DNA from: Chrysaora quinquecirrha
Lineage: Eukaryota > Cnidaria > Scyphozoa > Semaeostomeae > Pelagiidae
Assembly (NCBI GenBank): GCA_014526335.1
Contig: JACTAT010000038.1
Location: 1,532,582 to 1,596,581, forward strand
Reading direction: 5' to 3'
Length of the DNA: 64,000 bases
Part shown: positions 23,301 through 33,493 of the stretch, one piece after another
How the letters are laid out: each line of letters opens with the position of its first letter
Numbering within the stretch: position 1 is the first letter of the stretch
Program-made: the position numbers and the translations under genes
Notes under the pieces: generated by a model
The model's input: the letters and a program-made list of their open reading frames with translations, nothing else
What the model was told of the DNA's origin: nothing
The model's database searches: none

Positions 23301-24200
23301 TGTCATTTTCTGTATGATATAAAAAAATTGAAATCTCAAATGTAACACAAATACTTACTTTCAATTTTAAGACTCATTCTGTCAATGCTGCATTTCAATG
23401 AGAACTTGTTTCGGGACAAGATAGTTGACACTGATGGGAAGCCAAAAGTTACAGTCACCTATCAGAAATTCAAAAACGGGGAAGCATCAGTAAAAAGTAC
23501 AAGGGTTCAACAGACATACAGTAAGTGACCTTAAACAATCGTTAATGCAAATTTGAAAAAGATACAAATTGTAACTAACAACTTAAATTCTATGTAACAA
23601 TTCTTACCCATGCCATTTGACACTATGATGAGTGTTATTGCTGGAGACAAACTCAGAATTTTCAAAGAGCGAATTATGCAAATGATACCAGCCCCGATGC
23701 ATTCAATACTGGATAAAGAAGACAAGGTTTCTGCTGTTGAAAAGTTCATTGCACGCCAAATTATGGTAACAAAGGAGATTCCACCAACCACAGAGCCTGG
23801 TATGTTCTATGCATCAAAACTAAAATAAAAGAAATACATTTTGCTAATACTGCCTTTGTTAACCCTGTTAAAGTTTACACACACAGAAAAGTGTATCTCC
23901 TTGTCAAAGACAATATGCACGCTTAGAGATGACAATCTCTGTTTCTTCAAGCTGACCTTCCCAAACACAAGGGTTGCACATTGCATAAGAATTGCACACC
24001 AGCAGAATGGGTGATGAGGGTGGAGGTGCAGTGGAATACAATCTAATTTTAATAATTAAAATCATCTTACAGCAACAACATCAACTTCATCTGAAAGCAG
24101 CTCTGAAAGACGCAAGCCCAAATGCAAAGCATGTGGCAACCCTATGAAAGGACATAAAAATGTTTCATCCTGCCCAAAGAATAAGGAATCATTGATTTAA
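20366..24200 (+). pseudogene. Kolobok THAP-domain transposase, multi-exon, inactivated
   Basis: Exon 1 (20366-20735) encodes a THAP finger (MHDRCVVANC, RKLWVNFV, ICSKHF) broken by TGA at 20486-20488, probably a CGA-to-TGA change. A possible linker exon at about 20833-20964 reads in another phase. Further exons: about 21840-22050 (WRSQPNMPG, a frameshift, then SPTKFIRALEQINVSS), 22129-22323 (SGDALHDSMCHSAKFGTYTV), 22432-22621 (NFILDRHTTIAKHM, then TAG at 22606-22608 where related proteins have Trp before HLKK), 22736-22987 (a TAG at 22912-22914), 23116-23260 (TSCLEAYHSVVNHFAPK), 23372-23520 (LHFNENLFRDKIV), a C-terminal exon ending at 23799, and 24073-24200 with a zinc knuckle (CKACGNPMKGHKN). 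The GDA and DRH Asp residues and the LEAYH Glu look like the DDE/RNase-H catalytic set (inference). At least three stops and one shift show that it is dead. Confidence 0.85.
20965..21835. other. Intron or unassigned interior of Kolobok transposase
   Basis: No coding stretch of the transposase family was recognised between the linker exon and the exon at about 21840. It may be intronic or may hold a lost exon. A tract at 21710-21780 is nearly pure A/T. Confidence 0.4.
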
Positions 24201-24240
24201 CAGTGAGTAGTATAAAGTGTGTGAGTGCACACCTTCATTA

Positions 24241-25203
24241 TCAGTTATCTTCTTGAAACCCAACTTGTTCATTTGTTGGAAACTTGTTCCTGATGGCATG
24301 ATATGCACATGCAGGAAGAGGAATTCTTCTTTCCCCAAGCCTTCCATGGATAAGGCGGGTGAATTGCTGATATGCAACTGCTCTCATCAATCTATTAATA
24401 TGAACAAAAAAGAATTTTTTAAAAGAAATCTAAGGGTGGAGGTCTCTTTCCTAAAATGATTGATAAATGTGTTTTTTAAAAAAATCATCATTCACTTTGA
24501 TTCAGAAATAATTCTTCTGTATCTGGCATTCAACTTAGTCTTGTACTTTTCAGCAGCAAGACGAAGAGTCCATGGAGACAAGCAAACAGGATTGAAGCCT
24601 GGATGAAGGGTGACACAAGGTGGAACCTGTCCACACTCCTCAACAACTTTGACATCTATCAATGCTATACTGCAACCTTCAATTTCTTTACAACATTTGC
24701 ATTCTTGGGGATTCATAAGTTTCTCTATACTGCAATGACCACAGCTGCACCTAGAATATTTGAAATAAGGTCTTCATATTCTTCAGCAGGAACTGTTGGG
24801 TAGATAAGAACATTTGAAGAACGGTTTTAAAATGCAAGACCAATGAATACTTTCGGGGCCTTTACAACCAAACAACAAACAACTATAGGTACAAGAAGAT
24901 AGCTCACCAGTTCTCAACCAAGTCGGTCCCATCAAGTCGTCGTCTCAAGCGAGCTTCCTCTTCATTAGCTACCCTAACTTCTTCCTGATATCTTTGAATC
25001 CATTCTTCATCAGCCAAAGGTTCATCTCCGTATGGCTCAGCAACATCAAAATCTGCTTCATCTTGGAGCTCCAGGTTATCATCCACAGCAGGCCTAGGCC
25101 CAGCTCCTGCGAATCCATCCTCCTGTTCTTGCTGAAAATTTAAGCTGTTCGCAACAGAAACTTTACCAATAGATTCTTCTGACTCTGAATCGTAATTCGA
25201 CAT
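24241..25203 (-). CDS. P2X7 C-terminal (ballast)-like cysteine-rich protein in Kolobok
   Basis: Three exons (25203-24908, 24750-24496, 24391-24241) join through GT-AG introns of 157 and 104 nt in matching phases to give an open frame of 233 aa plus stop. Residues 1-98 are acidic, with low-complexity stretches (SESEESIGK, DEADFDVAEPYGDEP). From residue 99 comes the cysteine module: WCSCGHC, ECKCCKEIEGC, CVTLHPGFNPVCL and a Trp-containing helix. Exon 3 adds AYQQFTRLIHGRLGERR then IPLPACAYHAIRNKFP. The WCxCGxC...ECxCCxEI...HxGFxPVCL order matches the zinc-coordinating intracellular domain of vertebrate P2X7 receptors, also found as stand-alone proteins in invertebrates. No membrane segment or channel part is present. 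It starts about 115 bp inside the right TIR and is convergent with the dead transposase. Function in transposition is unknown. Confidence 0.82.
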
Positions 25204-25316
25204 TTTAATTCTAATGCAGGAGTTTTTTAAAATACCGGAGGAAAAATCAGTAAGCAAACTATGAACGTACGCACAACGAAGCTTGAGAACTTTGATTGAT
25301 TCAGTTCAGCAGGTAT

Positions 25317-25508
25317 TCCGGGATCTACGTCACAGAAAGCCTCGACCCATTCCCCAAATTCAGCGTTTTTCTCACTGAATTTTGAATTTTTGGAGGTGTT
25401 AAAAAGCGTGTTAATGAGGTAATTATCAAATTTTAAAGTTACAGAACGTGTTTTGGCATCAAAAACTACCCAAAAAAAACCAAAATACGATATGGTGATA
25501 GTAGCCCT
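25317..25508 (-). repeat. Kolobok right terminal inverted repeat
   Basis: Reverse complement of the left TIR; TGACGTAGATCCCGG occurs here too, about 115-130 bp upstream of the P2X7-like start codon at 25203. Confidence 0.9.
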
Positions 25509-25512
25509 TTAA
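25509..25512. repeat. TTAA target site duplication, right
   Basis: Second copy of the TTAA at 20095-20098; ISL2EU sequence resumes after it. Confidence 0.88.
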
Positions 25513-25591
25513 ATTTCTGGTGATTCCAACAAACAGAAAAAGATGAGAATAATACACTTTGCCTTTGTGACTTGCTTGCGGAAAAATGATG

Positions 25592-25663
25592 TGGAACATC
25601 AACTGCCTCATCTTCAATCCTAATGCCTCGCCTTCAAAACCATTCTATGTCATCGTGAAAATG
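25592..25663 (-). repeat. ISL2EU right terminal inverted repeat
   Basis: Inverted partner of 16431-16502. It contains GGAACATCAACTGCCTC and CATTCTATGTCATCGTGAAA. Confidence 0.75.
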
Positions 25664-26898
25664 GTCTATTGGCCTACCAGAGCATGAATAAGTACTAATA
25701 TTACCTATCCAATTTGTTTTACTTGTAAGGGCCAGACACGCAATAACGCTTTATTCCATCATTTTTTTGTGTATCAGACTGAAATTTTCCTTCTTGCACA
25801 TTATCTCTCAAGATGTTATTGTCAGGCACTAGACCCAGGTGAAGAAGTTTGTTAACACCCCTTTACCTGTTCGAAATTACAAGATGAACAAATATTTTGT
25901 TAAAATGCACGTTTTTACTAAGGCTTTGCAAAATTGCGATTAATGAGGGGGTGTTTGGGGGGTCTGAAAACCGTAAAATTTTGAACTAAACCGTGTTCGT
26001 TTTCACCAAAATTGCACATAATCTATCAACCTCTATTGTCAGTCAACTTTTTCTGTTTGCTTCACGTTTTTTAGACGTTTCCCACTACAATTTTTGTTTT
26101 CATTGCAGGCTAACCTGTATCTTCACTGACTCGGAATTCAGTACTGAAAATGCAAAATCTTAATCACAAACTGGACAAAATATTCAGAAATGCCGTAAAA
26201 CCGTTCACCGACGAGATTTTCAAAACCGGAAAGCTGCTTAATTTTGCGGAAAAATTCGAAAACCGTGTAACCAAAACCCCAAACACCCCTTCTTTAACAG
26301 CGGGAAATTTTTCCAGCATAATTAAAATTAAAAAAACCTTTTTTCATCATACACTTCACAGAGTACAAACGTCAGAAAACAGACAGAAATCGTAAACAAA
26401 ATATAGATTAAAGCCAGGGGTTTATGTCAGTTAATTACCCCCCGAAGGGATTGCTTTGGGTGATGGGAAGGGCACATGTTTAGGAACAGTGTCCCGGATG
26501 ATAGAATAGATAAATTGGAAAGCACAAGGCAGACCTTCATCAATCAATATCATCAGTGCTCGGTTTCCAGTTGTTTTCAAGTTGCCCATCCCTCCCTCCC
26601 ATTCGATAGTGCTTATTCTGCCAACCTGTCCTTTCAAGTCATCTATAACCTTTGTTTTCTTCTCCTAGTCATCTCGTTTGCCATTTCCTTCATTTCATTT
26701 TCATTTCATTATATATTTTTTATCCATGGTAGCCCCTCAGTTAACAACTGATTTACAGAGGGCCATGCTAAAAACTTACAATTAAATACATTAAAATATC
26801 TAACAAACATATATGTGTCTAAATTAATTATATCAAAATCTACAGTTATCCAATATATCAATTTTCGTTAATTAAATAAGGGTTGAACGAAAAGAGTG
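25664..26898. other. No recognisable gene
   Basis: Unique-looking DNA. Short frames at 26150-26395 and 26431-26751 have no recognised domain. Confidence 0.4.
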
Positions 26899-27010
26899 TT
26901 AATTTTCATTTAGCAGCTGCTTTTTGAAAGCCCTTAGGCTTGAATAAGCTTTAGCCTCTGTGCCTAGAGTGTTCCAAAGGTTTGCAACTCGATATGAGAA
27001 GCATTGCTGC
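26899..27010 (-). pseudogene. LINE reverse-transcriptase C-terminal remnant
   Basis: The minus strand reads FSYRVANLWNTLGTEAKAYS then SLRAFKKQLLNEN and a stop, the familiar end of CR1/L2-like LINE ORF2 proteins (aromatic-R-x-A-x-x-W-N-x-L then F-K-K-x-L). The sequence further upstream is too decayed to follow. Confidence 0.65.
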
Positions 27011-27845
27011 CCCACCCGCTACTGATTTTAATAACGACAACATGAGGATAACTTCAGTAAGTGGTGAGCAAGGTTCATTAGCCACCAACTATAAAGTCTT
27101 TGTTGTGGTCAGGCAATTAACGGGTAGCTAAAGCATGAGGGAGGGGACAAAAGGGGTATACGTAGTGGGGCGGAAATTCTTTCTTTGTCTCAGTCACTGA
27201 CTTTAGGAACACTTAGGGGCTTATAGGCTAGATCAGCTTATAAGGGTAATGCATGCACTCGAGAAGCCCTTTGAAGGCCATCTCATTTGGTTGATGTAAA
27301 AAACGCCAAACTTCCTGACAGGGTTTCGGCTTTTTTGGTATTAACCTTGAGGGAGGAAATAAGGCAGCATTAATTTATGCTCAGATGCCACTCGAAATAC
27401 ACAAATCACTAAGGAGATGAGATACAGTGGTTTGACAGACAAATACAAAGACATATGGCTTTGCAGCTCTTTCAATACTTTTACTTAAATTGTTTGCCGC
27501 CAAACAACAAGCTAAATGTATGACCTGCTTTGCTTCTCCCAGTGGACCTTGTTTCCTTGTTGATTGTATGGGTTGGAAGTATGTAACAGATGCTAGCTTG
27601 CAATGACGAATCAAAGGTGGGTCAAATAGCAGAAAGCTCGTTCCGAGATCAGAGAAGTGACTGAGTTGGCTCCACTGAGTCCAAGAGTCTCAATTGTACC
27701 TAATGTTGTCTTTGCTGTTTTCTGAATGAGACTGTCTGATTAAAGCCTGATATATGTAGCTTGAGTGGTTTATAGAGTGGGGAATTGAAGATTGTGCTAT
27801 TTGTGCTTTTGATCTGATACAATTAGTCCACCAAGCTGTTTCATT
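27011..27845. other. No recognisable gene
   Basis: Flanks two LINE pieces. A short minus-strand frame at 27381-27614 has no recognised domain. Confidence 0.35.
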
Positions 27846-29525
27846 GTGATTGATCAAGTTTCACAGGTACCAGATGCCCTAAGGCAAAAAAATATTGGTC
27901 AATATTTCGAAAGAATTGTCGAATTTTGTGAAAAAGAAAACAGCTGGGATGAAAACCAAACGAAAAGAAATATTGAACATGCAATAAACGTGGGTGCCAT
28001 AATTGAAACACACATGAACAACAAGATTTCGTACAGGAAGAAATCACAGCAATTCTACTGTTGAAAGCCTGCTCATTCAATAATTACAGGACTAAAAAAG
28101 GGTTAAAAAAGCAACATAATGTGAAATTCAGAGCGCATAGTGGAGCAACAAGTATAGACACAAAGGATCACATCCCTCCAGTGATAAGAAGGATACCAGA
28201 CTGTGTCATAATTCATTTCGGGATGACAAATGACCTAACGAGTAAAGAAAATATTGATACCGTCTCAACCATAAAAGAAAAAATAGCCGAATGAAAGAAA
28301 AGCTCCCTAAATAGAACTTTGGTGTGGTCAACAATCAGGACCAGGAAAGACAGAGAAGACCTGAGCAGAAAGGTTTGCGATTTAAATGATTCACTTAAGT
28401 GTCTGGCAGAAGAAACGAATATAGTACTCTTGGATAATAAGAATATAGATGAATCTTGCCTCTGCCAGCGCAAATTACACCTAAATAGATAAGGGATTCT
28501 GTTTTAGCAGAAAACTTTATTGATTTCTTAGATAACTTTTGAATCAAAGTCACCAAATACAATATTATTCAAAGACACCAGTAAATAATTTCAAAATAGT
28601 GAACATTTAGTTCCACATAGTCTAGATTCACAAAGCGTTAGATTTAATTTAGGCAAACATTCGGACTATATTGAGTCCCAACCAATAATTAAGCCCTCTA
28701 TAGAACTTTAAAAAACTCCTATCGATAAATAGCGATAGAAATGAGGTTGAGTGTTGGGAAAAGTTAAAAGTCTCAGCCTTAGATGCCCCAAAAATATCAT
28801 CATCGGGCATATAAACATTAACTCGATCAGAAATAAATTCGAACTATTTTCACTGATGAAAAAAGATAAGCTAGATATATCGATCATAAAAGAAACTAAA
28901 TTAGACGCATGAGAGCCAATTTCGTATAAATGGCTTTAAGACACCCTTTAGACTAGATGTAACATCTAACTGCGATGGGCTTTGGATGTACGTCAGAGAG
29001 GATATTTTATGCAAAAAATTGAATTGATCAACGTTCCTGGTGATATTCAAGTCATACCAATACAAATCAATATAAGAAAAACAAAGAGGTTGATCTTGCC
29101 AATTTATAGGAGTCCTACCCTTGACCCAAAACATTTTATAGAAAACATTGGTAAGATCATTGATAGGTATAGTAGCTCTGCTCTGTTGATAATATCTTGA
29201 TAATAGGGGACTTTAACATGGATATTACAGAAAAACCAATGAGTCCTCTATTGGAAATCCATCAACTTTACAGAGTAAGACAGGAAGGGCTATTGACTTT
29301 ATCCTCACAAATAAAAAACACTCCTTTATGCAAAGCCACTCATTTGGAACCGGTTTCAGTGATCACCATCATCTGATTTACACGATCTTAAAAACTACCT
29401 ATGTAAGATTGCCCCCCCCCAGAACTATTACTTATCGTGATTATAAAAATTTCAATGCTGAAGCCTTCGAAAGTGAACTTCACTTCTGGCTTTCCAATAG
29501 TTTTTCGACTAATTACAGTGTTTAG
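27846..29525 (+). pseudogene. CR1-like LINE: ORF1 esterase and endonuclease relic
   Basis: At about 28061-28480 the plus strand encodes an SGNH/GDSL-esterase-like ORF1 segment (FRAHSGATSIDTKDHIPPVI, CVIIHFGMTNDLTSKEN where the family has GTNDL, then TRKDREDLSRKVCDLND). From about 28810 an apurinic-like endonuclease (EEP) follows in pieces: NINSIRNKFELFSLMKKDKL, SIIKETKLDA, GDFNMDI near 29211, and GFSDHHHLIYTILKTTY near 29350. Stops and frameshifts break it repeatedly, and it is cut off before the reverse transcriptase. An esterase-type ORF1 is a feature of CR1-clade LINEs. Confidence 0.78.
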
Positions 29526-30354
29526 CTCTACCATGGTTAATGTACTAGATAAATAGACAAGGAATTCATAGTAACAATCTTGCGAAGTGCCTAACCAATG
29601 ATTTTATTTTGCATTCGGGTAATTAAAGGTCTTGCAAATATTTTTAGACTTGGGTACATTTCTGTAAAACAATAGAAGTCGCATGATTGATGATGTCAGC
29701 ATTTCCAGTCAGTGAAAATTCTACCCCCCAAAACATTGAAAAATAAATTATGCCATTTTGTTAAGCACCCAAAAAGAAGCAAAAACTATAAAACAGCACT
29801 ACTATCGGACTTACTGATATCGAGTAATCGTAACTGGAGGGAAATGAAATTTTGCCTTGTTCTTACAGTTAAATTATAGTACTTAGTCAACAACAATGCA
29901 TACACCATAACAAAAATAACAACACGAGTCTGATAATAATAATATAATATCAATTTCTTTAAAGTTGGCTATTTAAATACGATACCTTTATTAATTAATT
30001 TAAGCCAACTAACTAAAAAAACAGCAGAATGCAAATACGCAGTTGTATATCTATATATATAAAAGAATGATAACTCAACACAAGAATGATAACTCACTCG
30101 CTAAGATGTAACACGATTTTTATTCTTTATTTACAACACGGCTAGTTTCCTCTGTTCACACAGTCTCTTCAGGCTTCAATACGTTTACAAACATTATTGT
30201 TATCATACATTTATATAAATTTCGTAAAATAGTAGCTTATTAGTCGTTTTATTTTTTTAGTTGTACTATATATATTGAAAGATATATAGAAAGATATATA
30301 CCAGACAACCAGACAACTAATGACAAAGACATGGCAGCATCATCCTGAAGAAAA
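29526..30354. other. AT-rich, no recognisable gene
   Basis: Includes ATATAT-type patches around 30045-30060 and 30260-30300. No domain seen. Confidence 0.4.
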
Positions 30355-30952
30355 ATGAGACAACAAGCCTATCAACAAAGTAAACAACGAACTTCTCTAA
30401 ATAAATCAGCGATGCAAACACACACACAATCTCCACCAGTTCGACAAACATATGCAGATATCGTTAAACAAACAAACAAAAAAGAGAAATGCAAATGCCA
30501 GACTACAAACTCCTCCAATGTCAACCAATATGGATTCAGAAGAATGCACAAGACCCAAAAGAATAGAAATCCAAGCACAAATCAAGCAACATAGAGATGA
30601 AAGCTCCCAAAAAAAAACGAGGTAAGTCCCCAGCCAAGACACTTGGAAGGGGGCATTCAAGATCTTCTAACAACAACCATTCAAGCTTTCGAACTTTTAA
30701 GAAACAACTTCGAAAGACTAGTAGATTTAAACATGACCAATCTGGACGCTTAATCAATTTAAGCAAGCACAAGTTTACTGTAGACACATTTGATTTATTG
30801 CGCAAAGGTCTTAATTTTTGTCCCCGTCCACCCAAATTCGATAAAATCACCTTAGAAAACGATCTAATTATTTTAGAAGGACACAATTGAGAGCCCATTT
30901 TGGATTATCGAATTAAGAACCAACAAGTTTACAAGTGTTAAAAGTAAAAAAA

Positions 30953-31080
30953 TTATTCATTCACGTTATTCATTCTATTACGTTATTCACGTTACTTAGG
31001 TTATTTATTCATTCATTTACGTTATTCACTTATTCATTTCGATATTCGTTATTATTTAATTATGCATTGATTATTCAAAA
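30953..31080. repeat. TTATTCA/CGTTATTCA simple repeat
   Basis: Imperfect repeats of ATTCATTCACGTT and TTATTCA fill this stretch within the Penelope-like element. Confidence 0.6.
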
Positions 31081-31508
31081 CATAAACTGTACTATTCAAA
31101 CCTTCAAAATAGCTATTAAACAGGACACTAAAAACCACGATAAGCCACATTTACCTAAAGGAAATCCAAAAACAACACGAAGCCATTAAGACTTGATGCA
31201 AAGGAGGACTTGATTATAACCAAAGCAGATAAATGTGGTGCTACCATTATCTGAGTAATTGAAGAATATCTCACAGAAGCTAATAACAAATTAAACAATA
31301 CAGAATTTTATCAAGAACTCTTAACTGACCTCTTTGAAGATTATCAAAAGATAGTAATAAATTCACTAGCATATATGGTTTCTAATAATTTAATTAACAA
31401 GGAAACATTCGAAAAACTGAAACCAATAAATGAACAAATTTATCTCTTACCTAAAATACATAAAAAGAATACCCCAGGACGTCCAGGAATCACTTCAGTT
31501 AACTGTCA

Positions 31509-32724
31509 CAGGGACGTCACTATTGCGGGGGTTTGGGGGGTGTTCTACCCCCCCAATCCTGAAAAACGGGATTTCGCAGGGCAAAACTTAAAAATTAATA
31601 TGCTCTTGCAGGGCAAAAATACAAAAACTCAAGCTTCACAAAGTTTTCAGATTGAATCCATATTTCCTTTTCTTTTTTGTCATTCGTTTACAGAGTGTGT
31701 AGAAATCTGAAATTCCTTGATCCAAAGGTTTGAAATGCCGTATTCCACGTCCCATGATTCCATTCCATATGTTCTGTATATTACAGAGCTTTTGGTATTT
31801 TCCTTCCGTTGAAAACAGAGGACTTTTCCCAACGGTTTATTCATGCTACAGCCTCCTTACTGCACCTGTGTCTGTGGCTAGAGACAAGCGTACATTTATC
31901 AAACTTAAGATTGTTAAAAACTCGCTGCGTTCCAGAATGCTAGACAAACGATTAAATGATCTAATTTTATTGGCTTACACACAGTTTTTCTTATGTGCAA
32001 CCACTTATATGCAACTTAGATGTAGAAGGCCTAAAACTCTAAGCATTGTATAGTACCACAGGAAAAAAACCTAAGCAACAATTTAAATTCTAAATAATTT
32101 ATATATCACTGCAAGCAATCGAGGATTGATCATTATAGAATCCTTTTCCATTCATTTGCCGTCAAAACTCGCATATCAACGGAGTGTTACTCATTACGTG
32201 AGGCATTTTATCGAGGGCTTTGGTACTATACAATACAAAGTCTCTATCTGGTAAAATCTACAGTACAGTACTAGTAAAAGCTACATTATAGCAGATCTAC
32301 AAACTTTGCTGTTTTTCTAGCCTCTATACTATTCTTAGGGCAAAAGATATACAGTTAAAATTAAGCTAGTACTAAGCAACGTTTGCTACTAAAACGTGGC
32401 CATAAGAGGTCCAAAAACAAGCAACTTATTGAACTGGGCCCTAGCGAAGTTGCTTATAAAAAAACTGCGTGTATGAGAAGGGCTTGACGGACACAAACCT
32501 ACTTGATGAAATATTAAAAGTATGGCATAAAAAAAATGAAAAGAATTTCAATTATATTAATAATTGTAAAAATAGTATTGAAGCGATTATTTGTTTCTTT
32601 TGTTTTTACAGATGATATATGTACCTATATACTTGTTTGAAGGAAAATTTTCGCAGGGCAAAATACATTTCAGCAGGGCAAAACAGTTTACACCCCCCAA
32701 AAAAATTTCGAAGTGACGTCCCTG
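31509..32724. mobile_element. hAT transposon relic with 13-bp perfect TIRs
   Basis: CAGGGACGTCACT at 31509-31521 is exactly inverted at 32712-32724. Next to both ends are CAGGGCAAAA-type subterminal repeats (about 31578 and 32655-32685) and C/G homopolymers. The interior plus strand encodes a hAT C-terminal dimerisation fragment at 31850-31975: APVSVARDKRTFIKLKIVKN then SLRSRMLDKRLNDLILL. The rest of the transposase is gone, so this is an internally deleted copy of 1,216 bp. Flanking 8-bp sequences (AACTGTCA and GCTACACA) do not match well, so the target duplication is unproven. It interrupts the Penelope-like RT. Confidence 0.78.
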
Positions 32725-33493
32725 GCTACACAGAGGGAGAAACAAAACGTAACGGATTCCTAGAGAATCTAAATACTAAACACGACTCAATTAAGTTTGA
32801 TCACGACAAATCGTTGAAATCAATCGCTTTTTTAGATACTTTGATATACATTGATGACGATAGGAATCTGCAAACATCACTTTACGCGAAACCTACCGAC
32901 ACTCACAACTATCTCCACTTTAAATCCTTTCACCCAAAACATCTAAAAGAAAGCTTACCATGGTAGCCTAGAACCGGGTATGGTAGCCTACTGCTGTCCT
33001 AAGAAGATAAAAAGAATGGATAGGAAGCAACAAGATAATCAATAACCAAGTAATCCGCAAGAAACGGACTATGAAAACTGTTAAATTTTGTAATCCTTGT
33101 AATATCAGAAACAGCCTATGCTGCAACTTGTATAATATCAACTAATTCATTTGCTAGCTTAATTTGGGGCTGAATAACTATAGACATAGAATCAGATCAA
33201 TTGACTTAGAGAAACTTCTCCCTGTCAAACAACATTTTCGTAAAGGTAACCATGCAGTAAATGAATTTCAAATTCAATAGATTTAGAAGCTCAATGAAAT
33301 AGGAAATATTCCCATCACGATAAAATAAAACCTGAATAACGCACAAGCACAAACAAGGTGAACCATGCAAAATGTGCTAGGAAGGGAGAAAACCTATTTT
33401 TTTTCGTTTTTATTTGTATTATTTGTGAATTATTTAGTTAGAGTGTCATATTAAATGTTTCCCTGGCCAGGTTCATGAATCGGATTTCCAACA

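Larger units (their letters stand above)
20099..25508. mobile_element. Kolobok-type DNA transposon, 5,410 bp
   Basis: Termini AGGGCTACTA...TAGTAGCCCT are flanked on both sides by TTAA. Terminal inverted repeats run about 200 bp (20099-20301 and 25317-25508), nearly identical over the outer 110 bp. A THAP-domain transposase with TTAA duplication is the definition of the Kolobok superfamily. Two convergent genes start just inside the two TIRs: the transposase (+) and a P2X7-ballast-like gene (-), with stops only 40 bp apart. Insertion into the 5' end of the ISL2EU transposase dates it after that element. Confidence 0.93.
16431..25663. mobile_element. ISL2EU-type DNA transposon split by a Kolobok insertion
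   Basis: Imperfect terminal inverted repeats of about 70 bp lie at 16431-16502 and 25592-25663, sharing CATTTTCAYGATGACATAG and GAGGCAGTTGATGTTCC. Inside are a SAP-SWIM-YqaJ nuclease pseudogene (+, from 16495) and a THAP plus DDE_Tnp_4 transposase (-, from 20090). That pairing of a YqaJ-type nuclease with an IS5/PIF-like transposase is the known hallmark of the ISL2EU group. Removing the 5,414 bp of Kolobok plus one TTAA leaves about 3.8 kb. The exact outer boundary and the 2-bp target duplication typical of the group could not be fixed by eye. Confidence 0.82.
30597..33345 (+). mobile_element. Penelope-like retroelement, decayed, split by a hAT insertion
   Basis: In order: an N-terminal segment LINLSKHKFTVDTFDLLRKG, LNFCPRPPKFDKITLEND (30750-30880); DLIITKADKCGATI (31210) and FEKLKPINEQIYLLPKIHKK with NTPGRPGITSVNC (31410-31505), the Penelope reverse-transcriptase finger motifs; then, beyond the hAT insertion, FLENLNTKHDSIKF, SIAFLDTLIYIDDD and YAKPTDTHNYLHFKSFHPKH (32755-32945). 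A degraded GIY-YIG-type cysteine region (FCNPCNIRNSLCCNLYN) and PVKQHFRKGNHAVNEFQIQ follow to about 33280. The RT palm is missing. A basic ORF at 30355-30594 may belong to it. At 30953-31080 a TTATTCA-rich simple repeat interrupts the frame. Confidence 0.72.

Noticed and set aside
24241..25203. A genuine P2X7 receptor gene
   Set aside because: Only the C-terminal cysteine module is present; there are no membrane segments or extracellular channel domain, and the gene sits between transposon ends.
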